The notes under the pieces are model-generated. The model saw only the letters and a list, made by a program, of their open reading frames with translations, was not told where the DNA came from and made no database searches. Source: JANMZR01 sp031383555 (GTDB lineage Bacteria; Bacteroidota; Bacteroidia; Cytophagales; Spirosomataceae). From it: 26,091 bases of DNA. How positions within the stretch are numbered: the first letter of the stretch is position 1; the number at the start of each line of letters is the position of its first letter. The stretch covers positions 1 to 26,091 of the forward strand of contig JANMZR010000137.1 of the NCBI GenBank assembly GCA_031383555.1, given 5' to 3'. This document shows, one piece after another, positions 7,537 through 15,493 of the stretch. The translations under genes were made by a program, and so were the position numbers.

Positions 7537-9192
7537 CTATTTACCAAATGAATCCTTCAAACTAATTGTTCGATTAAAAACCAGTTTTTCAGTAGTTGAA
7601 TCGATATCCAAACAATAATAGCCTTTTCGCATAAATTGGTAGTTCGTTCCCAAACTAGCGTTTTTTAAACTTGGCTCAACAATTACATTTGTATCGATTT
7701 CTAAAGATTTAGGGTTGATTGTTTTTAAAAAATCGCCTTCGTAAAAGCCTGGATCTTCAACCGAAAAAAGTCGGTCATAATTTCGCACTTCCACATTGAT
7801 ACCGTGCTTAGCAGAAACCCAATGTATAATACCTTTAACCTTAATACCGGTAGTATCAGATCCCGATTTTGTGTCTATATTATATGTACAAAAAATTGTT
7901 ATTACGTTTCCTTTTTCGTCTTTTTCAAATGAATCACAGGTAATGATATAAGCTCCCTTTAGCCGTACCGATTGGCCAGGCGCTAAGCGATGGTAACCTT
8001 TTATTGGCTCCACCATAAAGTCATCGGACTCCACCCATAGAGTATTTGAAAAAGGCACCTCACGTTTGCCCATTTCCTCAGATTGGCTATTTTCAATTAA
8101 CAATATTTCCTCTTTATTTTCATCATAATTGGTGATTACCAATTTCACTGGCTCTAATACTGCCATTACTCGCAATGCCTTGGTATTCAGGTCTTCACGA
8201 ACACAAAATTCAAGCAAACTTTGATCGATTAAGTTTTCTCTTTTTGCTATGCCTATTTTTTCGCAAAAATTTCGAATACTTTCTGCCGTATATCCACGGC
8301 GGCGCATCCCTGAGATAGTGGGCATACGGGGGTCGTCCCAGCCTGAAACTTTATTTTCGTTTACCAATTGCAAAAGTTTGCGCTTACTCATTATTGAATA
8401 AGACATATTTAAGCGAGCAAACTCATATTGTTTGGAAGGGAAAATACCCAATTTTTCGATATACCAATTGTACAATTCCCGGTGACTGTCAAACTCCAAA
8501 GTACAAATGGAATGTGTAATACCCTCAATGGAATCGGACTGCCCATGGGCAAAATCGTACATTGGGTAAATACACCATTTGTCGCCTGTACGGTGGTGAT
8601 GTGCATGTTTTATACGGTACATAAGTGGGTCACGCATATGCATATTAGTGTGGCCCATGTCTATTCTGGCACGAAGGGTTTTGGCTCCATCAACAAATTC
8701 ACCCGCTTTCATTCTTTCGAACAAATCCAAATTTTCAGCAATTGATCGGTTTCTAAATTTACTATCCGAACCTGGCTGAGTGGTCGTGCCCTTTTGTTGG
8801 GCCATTTCTTCAGCAGTGGAATCATCCACATAAGCTAATCCCTTTTTGATAAGGTCAATTGCAAAATCATAAAGTTGATCAAAATAATCGGAAGCATATA
8901 GTTCGCTAACCCACTGAAAACCAAGCCATTTTACGTCCTCTTTGATGGATTCTACATATTCTGTATCTTCTGTAACGGGATTGGTGTCATCAAAGCGAAG
9001 GTTGGTGCCTCCCCCAAAACTTTCACCCAAACCGAAGTTCAAACATATCGATTTGGCATGACCTATATGCAAATAACCATTAGGCTCTGGTGGAAATCGA
9101 GTCAATAAACGACCTCCATTTTTGCCTTCAGATAAGTCGTTTGCTACTATTTCCTCGATAAAATTTAAACTTTTTTCTATTTCTTCCGACAT
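7537..9192 (-). CDS. glnS: Glutaminyl-tRNA synthetase
   Basis: This enzyme charges tRNA-Gln with glutamine in the cytoplasm. It has 551 aa, a normal length for the class I enzyme. The HIGH signature is at 42-45 in PPEPNGYLHIGHAKS, which is diagnostic for GlnRS/GluRS. The second signature is SIMSKRK (MSK at 268-270), the KMSKS equivalent. The FDDTNP segment at 67-72 contacts the amino acid and ATP site. The C-terminal third is the anticodon-binding beta-barrel. Presence of glnS implies direct charging of tRNA-Gln. It starts with ATG and is divergent from the glycosyltransferase gene. Confidence 0.96.
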   Translation of the reverse strand: MSEEIEKSLNFIEEIVANDLSEGKNGGRLLTRFPPEPNGYLHIGHAKSICLNFGLGESFGGGTNLRFDDTNPVTEDTEYVESIKEDVKWLGFQWVSELYASDYFDQLYDFAIDLIKKGLAYVDDSTAEEMAQQKGTTTQPGSDSKFRNRSIAENLDLFERMKAGEFVDGAKTLRARIDMGHTNMHMRDPLMYRIKHAHHHRTGDKWCIYPMYDFAHGQSDSIEGITHSICTLEFDSHRELYNWYIEKLGIFPSKQYEFARLNMSYSIMSKRKLLQLVNENKVSGWDDPRMPTISGMRRRGYTAESIRNFCEKIGIAKRENLIDQSLLEFCVREDLNTKALRVMAVLEPVKLVITNYDENKEEILLIENSQSEEMGKREVPFSNTLWVESDDFMVEPIKGYHRLAPGQSVRLKGAYIITCDSFEKDEKGNVITIFCTYNIDTKSGSDTTGIKVKGIIHWVSAKHGINVEVRNYDRLFSVEDPGFYEGDFLKTINPKSLEIDTNVIVEPSLKNASLGTNYQFMRKGYYCLDIDSTTEKLVFNRTISLKDSFGK

Positions 9193-9301
9193 ATCCCTTT
9201 GTGTAATTTTTCAATATTTACAACGCTAATTTACTCAAAATCGGTCAAAAAAAGGTTCAATTTGCTTAGAAAGCCTTAAATTTGAATAAAAAAAGTCTAT
9301 T
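9193..9301. promoter_or_regulatory. Divergent intergenic region, glnS / glycosyltransferase
   Basis: These 109 bases must hold promoters for both directions. On the plus strand TAAATTTG (9277-9284) is a full match to the Bacteroidota -7 consensus and would give a leader of only about ten bases before the TTG start at 9302. The nearest upstream TTTG (9261) is too close for a standard -33 element. On the minus strand TAGCGTTG near 9224-9217 is a seven-of-eight match that could serve glnS. Confidence 0.35.
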
Positions 9302-10048
9302 TTGAAAATTTCAATTATAACCGTTTGTTTCAATAGTAAAGACTTTCTTCGCCAAACGCTAGAGACTGTGGCTTCACAAAACTACTCAAATATTGAGCAT
9401 GTGGTAGTTGATGGAGGCTCAAAAGATGGCACAGTGGCGATATTGGAAGAATACAAAAACAAAATTGTATATATTTCAGAACCTGATAAAGGTATTTATG
9501 ATGCCATGAATAAAGGCATAAAGTTGGCCTCTGGCGATGCTATTGGTACCTTAGGGGCAGGTGATTTTTACCCTAATAATCAGATAATCAGTAAAGTAGC
9601 TTTGGCGTTTGAAAAACACAAAACTGATGCAATTTATGGCGATAAACAATATGTTCATCCTAAAAATATTGAGAAAGTAGTGCGCTATTGGAGCCCTGGT
9701 GAATATAAAATAGATAACTGGCTGGAGGGCTGGATGCCCCCACACCAATCATTTTATTTGCGGAAAATTGCTTTCGAAAAATATGGTTTGTATATGGTAG
9801 AGTTTCGGTCGGCAGGGGATTATGAGCTGATGCTCAGAATGTTATATAAACATAAACTCACAGCTAAATATATTCCCGAGCTATTGGTAACTATGCTCAC
9901 AGGCGGCACCAGCACTGCCTCTTTTTCCAATAGAATTAAGGCCAATTTGGAAGATAGAAAAGCTTGGAAAGTTAATAATTTGGAGCCAAAATGGTATACT
10001 TTGTATAGGAAGCCGTTGGCGAAGTTGAAGCAGTTTTTAAAAAAATAA
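9302..10048 (+). CDS. Family 2 glycosyltransferase (GT-A fold)
   Basis: This protein transfers a sugar from a nucleotide-sugar donor to a glycan acceptor, probably at the cytoplasmic face of the inner membrane. It has 248 aa. The GT2 pattern is clear: ISIITVCFNS at the N-terminus, VVVDGGSKDGT with Asp37, EPDKGIYDAMNKGI with Asp62, and GAGD (Asp88) at the DxD position. There is no membrane segment. The start codon is TTG: an in-frame stop at 9287 excludes longer forms, and the fold begins at residue 2. The small size resembles WcaA/WcaE-like transferases of exopolysaccharide clusters. Only ten bases separate it from the formyltransferase gene, so the two are likely one transcript. Confidence 0.9.
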   Translation: MKISIITVCFNSKDFLRQTLETVASQNYSNIEHVVVDGGSKDGTVAILEEYKNKIVYISEPDKGIYDAMNKGIKLASGDAIGTLGAGDFYPNNQIISKVALAFEKHKTDAIYGDKQYVHPKNIEKVVRYWSPGEYKIDNWLEGWMPPHQSFYLRKIAFEKYGLYMVEFRSAGDYELMLRMLYKHKLTAKYIPELLVTMLTGGTSTASFSNRIKANLEDRKAWKVNNLEPKWYTLYRKPLAKLKQFLKK

Positions 10049-10058
10049 ATAAATTTAT

Positions 10059-10820
10059 ATGCGCATAGTTCTACTCACACAAGACGACCCTTTTTACCTT
10101 GCCAAAAACATTGATTATTTGGCGAAAAACTTGCCAATACACTCTCAAATAGTGGGCACGGTGGTGTTTGATGTGTCGCCATTTGGCAAAAGAGAAAGTT
10201 TTTTGGATAAAATGAAAAAGACATATTCCATTTTTGGACTAAGGTTTTTTATTAATTATGGCTTCAAATTTATTGCTTCAAAACTAGATCCAAATACTAA
10301 GGTAAAAAACATTTTAGCCAAACATAATATTCCTTTGATAGAACTGGAAGGTAATATTAATAAAGAAGAAAATAGGAATAAAATCAATGAATATACCCCT
10401 GATTTGTTAATCTCAATAGCTGGTAATCAGATATTTAAGCTGCCATTGATTAATTTGGCACCAAAAGGTTGCCTCAACTTACATACTGCTCTTTTACCGA
10501 AATACAGAGGATTAATGCCAAGCTTTTGGGTGTTGAAAAACAATGAAAAGGAAACAGGTGTCTCCGTATTTTTTGTGGATGAGGGTATTGATTCAGGTCC
10601 AATATTGGTGCAAAAACGAGTAGAAATTGGCAACAGAAGTCAGGCCGAATTGATTGATTTTACCAAAAAATTGGGTATGGATGCCATTTTGGAAGCCATT
10701 GAAAAAATACAAGTTGGTGGTTATGAGTTAATTCCAAATCCAGAAGCTGAAATGACCTATTTCCCGTTTCCTACTCGAGCCGATGTTAAGGAATTTTTGA
10801 AAATTGGAAAAATATTTTAA
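10059..10820 (+). CDS. Formyltransferase-family protein, possible sugar N-formyltransferase
   Basis: The protein has 253 aa. The formyltransferase catalytic triad is visible as Asn140 and His142 in LNLHTALLPKYRG and Asp178 in VDEGIDSGPIL. In this family (methionyl-tRNA formyltransferase, PurN, sugar N-formyltransferases) these residues move a formyl group from 10-formyl-tetrahydrofolate to an amine. It is shorter than methionyl-tRNA formyltransferase (about 310 aa) and lies between a glycosyltransferase and a glycan deacetylase. A role in formylating an amino sugar of a surface polysaccharide is therefore the better guess. The N-terminal 90 residues are less conserved-looking. Substrate is inferred from context only. 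Confidence 0.8.
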   Translation: MRIVLLTQDDPFYLAKNIDYLAKNLPIHSQIVGTVVFDVSPFGKRESFLDKMKKTYSIFGLRFFINYGFKFIASKLDPNTKVKNILAKHNIPLIELEGNINKEENRNKINEYTPDLLISIAGNQIFKLPLINLAPKGCLNLHTALLPKYRGLMPSFWVLKNNEKETGVSVFFVDEGIDSGPILVQKRVEIGNRSQAELIDFTKKLGMDAILEAIEKIQVGGYELIPNPEAEMTYFPFPTRADVKEFLKIGKIF

Positions 10821-10839
10821 TATTTACAATACTTATATT

Positions 10840-10860
10840 CCCCCATCGGGGGTAATGGGG
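10840..10860 (+). repeat. Alternative C/G-run hairpins before the deacetylase start
   Basis: CCCCC (10840-10844) can pair with GGGGG (10848-10852). Alternatively CCCCAT (10841-10846) can pair with ATGGGG (10855-10860), which ends two bases before the deacetylase ATG. The two folds exclude each other. The G run stands out in this AT-rich gap and could affect translation of the next gene. Confidence 0.35.
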
Positions 10861-10862
10861 CT

Positions 10863-11711
10863 ATGAAAATACTCACTTTCGATATTGAAGAATGGTTCCA
10901 TATTTTGGACAACACCTCCACAAAAAAGGAGGTCGATTGGGTTAAATATGAAAGTCGGATTGATAGAAATATGGAGCGAATATTTACATTACTCGCTGAA
11001 AATCAACAGAAAGCTACTTTTTTTTGCCTCGGATGGGTGGCTCGAAAATACCCAGATATTATTAAGAAGATTGCAGCCCAAGGTTATGAAATTGCGACAC
11101 ATTCCGATTTGCATCAACTTGCCTATGAGCAAGATTATAATGCTTTTAAGGCTGATTTATTAACCAGCATGAAAGCTTTGGAAGATGTTACTGGCAAAAA
11201 AGTGAGAGCTTATCGGGCACCTGGTTTTTCTATCAAACAAGAAAACAAATGGGTTTTTGAAACTTTGATTGAATGTGGCATTGAAATTGACTGCTCCGTT
11301 TTCCCAGCAAAAAGAGCCCATGGCGGTTTTGAAGAATTTGGCCATGCCGAACCTTGTTGGATTGAAACTAATGGGTTAAAAATAAAGGAATTTCCGATCA
11401 ATTTATATACTGGTTTAGGTGTTCCTACTATTTTTTCGGGCGGTGGCTATTTTAGACTTTTGCCTTATTTTGCCCTAAATAATCTCACTAAAAATGCCAA
11501 TTATATGATGACTTACTTTCACCCTCGTGACTTTGATGCTGGCCAACCAATGATTGAGGAATTAAGTTTTTTAAGGCGATTTAAATCATATTATGGCCTA
11601 AAACTAAGCCTGCCAAAATTGGAGCGTCTGATTCAAAATCATGAGTTTGTTGACCTACAAACTGCTGATAATCAAGTAGATTGGGAGAAAGCGAAAGTAG
11701 TTTCAATTTGA
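10863..11711 (+). CDS. Polysaccharide deacetylase (NodB homology, DUF3473 type)
   Basis: This 282-aa protein is a metal-dependent deacetylase of carbohydrate esterase family 4, which removes N-acetyl groups from glycans. Motif 1 is TFDIEEWFH (catalytic-base Asp7), motif 2 is THSDLHQL with metal ligands His80 and His84, and motif 3 is YRAPGFS (117-123). The later YFHPRDFDAGQP segment is typical of the subfamily with a DUF3473 tail, often found in exopolysaccharide clusters and lacking a signal peptide, as here. It is the third gene of a same-strand set. Deacetylation followed by the upstream formyltransferase would be a logical pair of steps on an amino sugar, but this is inference. Confidence 0.88.
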   Translation: MKILTFDIEEWFHILDNTSTKKEVDWVKYESRIDRNMERIFTLLAENQQKATFFCLGWVARKYPDIIKKIAAQGYEIATHSDLHQLAYEQDYNAFKADLLTSMKALEDVTGKKVRAYRAPGFSIKQENKWVFETLIECGIEIDCSVFPAKRAHGGFEEFGHAEPCWIETNGLKIKEFPINLYTGLGVPTIFSGGGYFRLLPYFALNNLTKNANYMMTYFHPRDFDAGQPMIEELSFLRRFKSYYGLKLSLPKLERLIQNHEFVDLQTADNQVDWEKAKVVSI

Positions 11712-11753
11712 TTATAAAACCCTTTGTAATTAGGAAATATCCTCATTTTTGTT

Positions 11754-11761
11754 TATTTTTG
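11754..11761 (+). promoter_or_regulatory. Candidate -7 element for the toxin-antitoxin-like pair
   Basis: TATTTTTG matches the Bacteroidota -7 consensus TAnnTTTG fully and lies 19 bases before the ATG at 11781. The only TTTG upstream (11723-11726) is 27 bases away, too far for a normal -33 box. A very short hairpin, AGGA/TCCT at 11732-11743, followed by a T-rich stretch, may be a weak terminator for the deacetylase set. Confidence 0.35.
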
Positions 11762-11780
11762 ATGAATAAATTTTAGAAAA

Positions 11781-12035
11781 ATGAAGCGCCCAAATATTAT
11801 TAATACTCAACTTTTATGGGAATACGATTTGGATACTTTCAATTATGAAAAATCGTATAAAATAGTGATTGAAAGGGTGCTAGAAAGGGGGACTTTGGAT
11901 GAATGGAGAGAAATGGTTAAAATTTATTCAACGGATCAAATATTAGAAACTATTAATTGGAGTGCACAATTGGAAGAAAAAGATAAAGAATTTTCACGCT
12001 TTTTTTTAAATTCTGAATTTCTAAATGTTGCATAA
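11781..12035 (+). CDS. Small protein paired with AbiEii-like toxin, putative antitoxin (DUF6922-like)
   Basis: The protein has 84 aa, is charged and looks mostly helical, with no membrane segment. It contains LLWEYDLDTFNYEKSYKIV near the start and a conserved-looking SRFFLNSEFL tail. From memory this resembles small DUF6922-type proteins encoded next to nucleotidyltransferase toxins in Bacteroidota; I cannot verify that here. It is not an AbiEi-type winged-helix antitoxin: it is too short and has no visible helix-turn-helix. Its stop codon overlaps the start of the next gene by 11 bases, so the two are translationally coupled. The antitoxin role is inferred from that arrangement. The start is ATG. 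Confidence 0.7.
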   Translation: MKRPNIINTQLLWEYDLDTFNYEKSYKIVIERVLERGTLDEWREMVKIYSTDQILETINWSAQLEEKDKEFSRFFLNSEFLNVA

Positions 12036-12657
12036 AAACCCTAAAATTATTGCTCCAAAAACATTTGAATTGATTCAAAAATTACAAGAAATTGGGTATT
12101 TCAATGATTTCAATTTAGTAGGTGGCACCTCATTAGCTTTGCAAATTGGTCATAGAAACTCAATTGATATTGATCTTTTTACACAGAATGATTTTGAGGC
12201 AGAAGAAATTAAAGAAACTCTGGATAGAAGTTTTGATTTTAGTGCAACTTTACTGAAAAAAAACACTGTATTAGCAACAATAAACAACATCAAAACCGAT
12301 TTTATAAAACATAATTACCCCCTTCTTAGGCCACCAATTATTGAAGAAGGAATTCGTTTTTTAGGGAAAGAAGATATTGCGGCGATGAAATTTCATGCTA
12401 TAATTCAAAGTGGCAAAAGACTCAAGGATTTTATTGATGTCTATTTTCTTTTAAACTATTTTTCATTGAATCAGATGCTCGATTTTTTTATTCAAAAATA
12501 CAATTATATTAACCCTATGATTGCTTTAAAAGCAATTAATTTTTTAGGTGAAATTGATGAAAATATTGATCCTCCAAAAATGTTAAACCCGTTGAAAATC
12601 AAGCAAATATCCCAAAGAATTCAAGAAGCAACTCAATTTCCAAATAAAATATTTTAA
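12025..12657 (+). CDS. AbiEii/AbiGii-family nucleotidyltransferase, putative toxin
   Basis: The 210-aa protein has the nucleotidyltransferase signature: GGTS at 33-36, then IGHRNSIDIDLFT with Arg44 and the metal-binding pair Asp48/Asp50. A second conserved block, KFHAIIQSGKRLKDFIDVYFLL (cited in part), gives the Lys-Asp pattern of the AbiEii toxin family. Family members such as AbiEii and MenT-type toxins block growth, in some cases by adding nucleotides to tRNA 3' ends, and can act as phage-abortive systems. It is shorter than AbiEii (about 300 aa), so it is a compact version. It overlaps its putative antitoxin gene by 11 bases. Function as a toxin is inferred from family and context. Confidence 0.83.
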   Translation: MLHKNPKIIAPKTFELIQKLQEIGYFNDFNLVGGTSLALQIGHRNSIDIDLFTQNDFEAEEIKETLDRSFDFSATLLKKNTVLATINNIKTDFIKHNYPLLRPPIIEEGIRFLGKEDIAAMKFHAIIQSGKRLKDFIDVYFLLNYFSLNQMLDFFIQKYNYINPMIALKAINFLGEIDENIDPPKMLNPLKIKQISQRIQEATQFPNKIF

Positions 12658-12666
12658 TAGGCTATT

Positions 12667-12700
12667 AAAAAAATCGGCCCCGCAATAAAAACGAGACCGA
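12667..12700 (-). terminator. Intrinsic terminator of the enolase-superfamily gene
   Basis: A nine-position stem (12674-12682 with 12692-12700, seven pairs) is followed on the minus strand by seven T residues (12673-12667). It lies 28 bases after the stop of the minus-strand gene and also separates it from the convergent toxin gene. Confidence 0.75.
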
Positions 12701-12727
12701 CCATTCCAATAACTAATTAACCAATAT

Positions 12728-14236
12728 TTAACTCCAGCTCCTATCCCAAGTATCTATTTTGTCCCATTCGGTTGTTGGCGCAAAGTATAGTTCACCAGAT
12801 TTTAGATGTGCTTTTACAACTGCCTCGTTCAAATTCACCCCTAGGCCTGGCGTATTTGGTACCTTTGCAAAACCATCTTTTACTATTGGTTTTTCAATGC
12901 CTGTTACCAAATCTTCCCACCAAGGCACGTCGAGAGAGTGGTGCTCCAAAGCAACAAAGTTTTCAGTAGCTGCAGCACAATGTACATTGGCCATAAATGA
13001 AATTGGTGAACCCGCAAAGTGCATGGCCATCGGTACGCCTCTTTCCTCGGCATAATCACCTATCTTTTTGGTTTCCAACAAACCTCCAGAGCTAGCCAAA
13101 TCTGGCTGAATCATATCCACGGCTCGGGCATCAATTAGCTTAATAAAATCCTCCTTCAAGTAAATATCTTCGCCCGTAAGTGTCGGAGTATCTATGGCAT
13201 CCGAAATCATTTTCCATTTTTCAGTATAAAACCAAGGCACCATATCTTCCAGCCAAGCCATTGTATATTTATCAACTGCTTTGCCTAATTTAATGGCTGT
13301 ACTGGCATCAAAATGCCCAAAATGATCGGCAGCCAGTGGTATTTCCATACCAACAGCTTTACGAACTTCGGCAACATAATTCGCCATTGCTTCAATACCT
13401 TTATCGGTTACTTGAACACTTGTAAATGGGTGTTTTGTTAGCGCATAAGATCTAGCATTACCTTTTGTCGTTGGTGGATTTCCCCATTGCTTTTTAATAT
13501 CCCAATTTTTACCTCCAACCACAGCCCCAGGAATATCTGCAACTAAACCAACTCCAAAATCCATTTTCAAAAATGTAAGGCCTGTGTCCATCCTTTCTTT
13601 CATTTTTTTACCAAATTCAACGGGATCTTGAACCGTTGGCGTATCACCATAGAGTCGAATGTAATCTCGGTATTTGCCCCCCAACATCATATGGCAAGGT
13701 ACGCCGTACGCTTTGCCTGCAATATCCCAAAGCGCCATTTCAACACCGCAAACACCACCAGCAGCTCGTGCATGGCCGCCAAATTGTTTGATATCTTTAA
13801 ACAGCATTTCTACTGAACATGGGTTTTTCCCCAATAAACGGCTTTTCAAAAACAATCCATATTTTGCTGAAGCGCCATCTCTGATTTCGCCATAACCAGA
13901 AATACCTTGGTTGGTATCGATACGAATGATGGGGCAAATCATAGGTGCATCCGCAACAACAGCAATGCGCAAATCAGTAATTCTCAAGTCGCTAGGAGCA
14001 GAAGACCGCTTTACTTTTTGGGTTAAAAAATCAATCTCTTTTTCAGTTTGATTGGCATGGCCATTGAACATCATTCCTAGTGAAAGCCCTCCCAAAGCCG
14101 ACTTTCGTAGAAAATCACGACGACCATCATTAGAATTTTCAACTATGTTTTTTTGTCCAATTGCCTGATCTTCAACCAGTTTAGGACCTTGAGGAATCTC
14201 CCCATTAAATTTGAACCTGTCTAATATTTTTTTCAT
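12728..14236 (-). CDS. Tat-exported enolase-superfamily protein (mandelate racemase / sugar-acid dehydratase group)
   Basis: I choose the ATG at 14236 (502 aa); a longer reading would need a TTG at 14260. A twin-arginine motif, RRDFLRKSALGG, lies at residues 39-50, so the folded protein is probably exported. An MR/MLE-type capping domain (about 80-190) is followed by a TIM barrel. Metal ligands are Asp304 (AADHFGHF), Glu330 (WLEDMVPW) and Glu356 (TGEDIY), with KMD at 224-226 and His406 (AMHFAGSP) as acid/base candidates. In this superfamily such residues abstract a proton next to a carboxylate, most often dehydrating sugar acids. The substrate cannot be read. The pre-Tat segment of about 38 residues is longer than usual. 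It lies downstream of an exported RraA-like aldolase, which fits a dehydratase-aldolase sequence. Confidence 0.87.
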   Translation of the reverse strand: MKKILDRFKFNGEIPQGPKLVEDQAIGQKNIVENSNDGRRDFLRKSALGGLSLGMMFNGHANQTEKEIDFLTQKVKRSSAPSDLRITDLRIAVVADAPMICPIIRIDTNQGISGYGEIRDGASAKYGLFLKSRLLGKNPCSVEMLFKDIKQFGGHARAAGGVCGVEMALWDIAGKAYGVPCHMMLGGKYRDYIRLYGDTPTVQDPVEFGKKMKERMDTGLTFLKMDFGVGLVADIPGAVVGGKNWDIKKQWGNPPTTKGNARSYALTKHPFTSVQVTDKGIEAMANYVAEVRKAVGMEIPLAADHFGHFDASTAIKLGKAVDKYTMAWLEDMVPWFYTEKWKMISDAIDTPTLTGEDIYLKEDFIKLIDARAVDMIQPDLASSGGLLETKKIGDYAEERGVPMAMHFAGSPISFMANVHCAAATENFVALEHHSLDVPWWEDLVTGIEKPIVKDGFAKVPNTPGLGVNLNEAVVKAHLKSGELYFAPTTEWDKIDTWDRSWS

Positions 14237-14442
14237 AAGATTTTTTATTAAGGCCCACAAGTTTCCCCAAGGGCTATTTAGAAGTTTAAACCCTTTTTAG
14301 GGCTTGTTTTTTACTTATTTTTAATTTATGTTTTTTAATTTTATTTCTAACAATTTATCGATTTTCAATATAAATGAGCCAACATTTTTCGCAACTCTGA
14401 AAGTAATTTCCAATAAACTAATTAACCAATAACCAAACCAAG

Positions 14443-15369
14443 CTACCAATTCCTATCTTTCATCAAAGCGTCAAATTCAGCAGCAGAAACTTGTAATTTC
14501 CCTGGGGTAGTTTTTACCCAATTTAGGAAATCCGCTTTAATTTTATCGTTCCATTTCATATCGATTTCACCGGGAGTATAAGTCCCCGATTTAAGACGTG
14601 CGTGGCCAAATTCATCCTTTAAACCCACAAATTCAGAATTTTCAATACATTCCTTTGCCAAATGAGCTGGAATAAATACTACCCCTTCTTTTTTACCCAA
14701 AACCAAATCACCCGGCATTACAGTTACACGGCCGATTCGTATGGGGCAATTAATGCAAGTAAGCATTACATCTTTGATATAAGAAGGGTCAAAACCACGC
14801 ACAAAACCCACAAAACCATCAATAGCCTCAAGGCCTTCCAAGTCACGAATACTTCCATCAAAAACAACCCCAGTTTTTGATTTGGCATAGATTGAGTTTC
14901 CCAAATTATCGCCTATCAAGGTACCGTCAATAATTTTTCCAAAGCCATCCGCCACATAAACATCCCCTGTTTTGAGCATATCAATTGGCCAAGAGTTAGG
15001 AGAGCCAGAACGGACTTCAGCTTTACCTTTTTCCTTAATCCTCAAATCAATATCTGGTCGGCTTGGCATATATTGAGCAGTTAATACCCTGCCTGCCAAT
15101 GCTTTAGAGGGATTAATGATTTGCCAGCCTCCCTCAAATTGATTATTGTAGCCTTTGTTACGCATGAAGCCCCAGGCCTCCTCCAATGAAATTTTAGCTA
15201 ACCTTTTTACCAAATCGTCTGAGACCCGTGGGCGCCCATTAGCATCTCTTTCGCCTGTCCATTCTGTTGAAAAGGTTTTTATTTGGTCTGCTGTCCATTG
15301 AATATTTTGGGCATTTAATTTGAAATAGCTGCCTAAAAATAGTAAAACATAGAAAGAAATATTTTTCAT
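14443..15369 (-). CDS. Exported RraA-family protein, probable 2-oxo-acid aldolase
   Basis: This 308-aa protein has a signal peptide (MKNISFYVLLFLGSYFKLNA), unlike classical cytoplasmic RraA (about 160 aa). Residues about 50-125 form an extra N-terminal part before the RraA fold. The fold carries GDNLG (153-157), DGSIRDLEG with Arg175 and Asp176 as the expected catalytic and metal-linked residues, and the closing MPGDLVLGKKEGVVFIP segment. RraA-fold enzymes include 4-hydroxy-4-methyl-2-oxoglutarate aldolase and oxaloacetate decarboxylase; the RNase E inhibitor is a minority function. Export argues strongly against RNase E regulation. The start is ATG. Neighbours on the same strand are an exported esterase and an exported enolase-superfamily enzyme. 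Confidence 0.87.
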   Translation of the reverse strand: MKNISFYVLLFLGSYFKLNAQNIQWTADQIKTFSTEWTGERDANGRPRVSDDLVKRLAKISLEEAWGFMRNKGYNNQFEGGWQIINPSKALAGRVLTAQYMPSRPDIDLRIKEKGKAEVRSGSPNSWPIDMLKTGDVYVADGFGKIIDGTLIGDNLGNSIYAKSKTGVVFDGSIRDLEGLEAIDGFVGFVRGFDPSYIKDVMLTCINCPIRIGRVTVMPGDLVLGKKEGVVFIPAHLAKECIENSEFVGLKDEFGHARLKSGTYTPGEIDMKWNDKIKADFLNWVKTTPGKLQVSAAEFDALMKDRNW

Positions 15370-15493
15370 AATTAATTGATATTTAGTTTTTTACAACTGA
15401 TATAATAACCTTAAGTGAATATTTAAATAAATGAATAAAATTTTTTAATTATCGGTTAGCTTGTATTATATTTTGGGACCGAATCGCAATGAT

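Noticed and set aside
8428..8745. 105-codon open frame on the plus strand opposite glnS
   Set aside because: It mirrors conserved glnS sequence and shows no protein-like features of its own.
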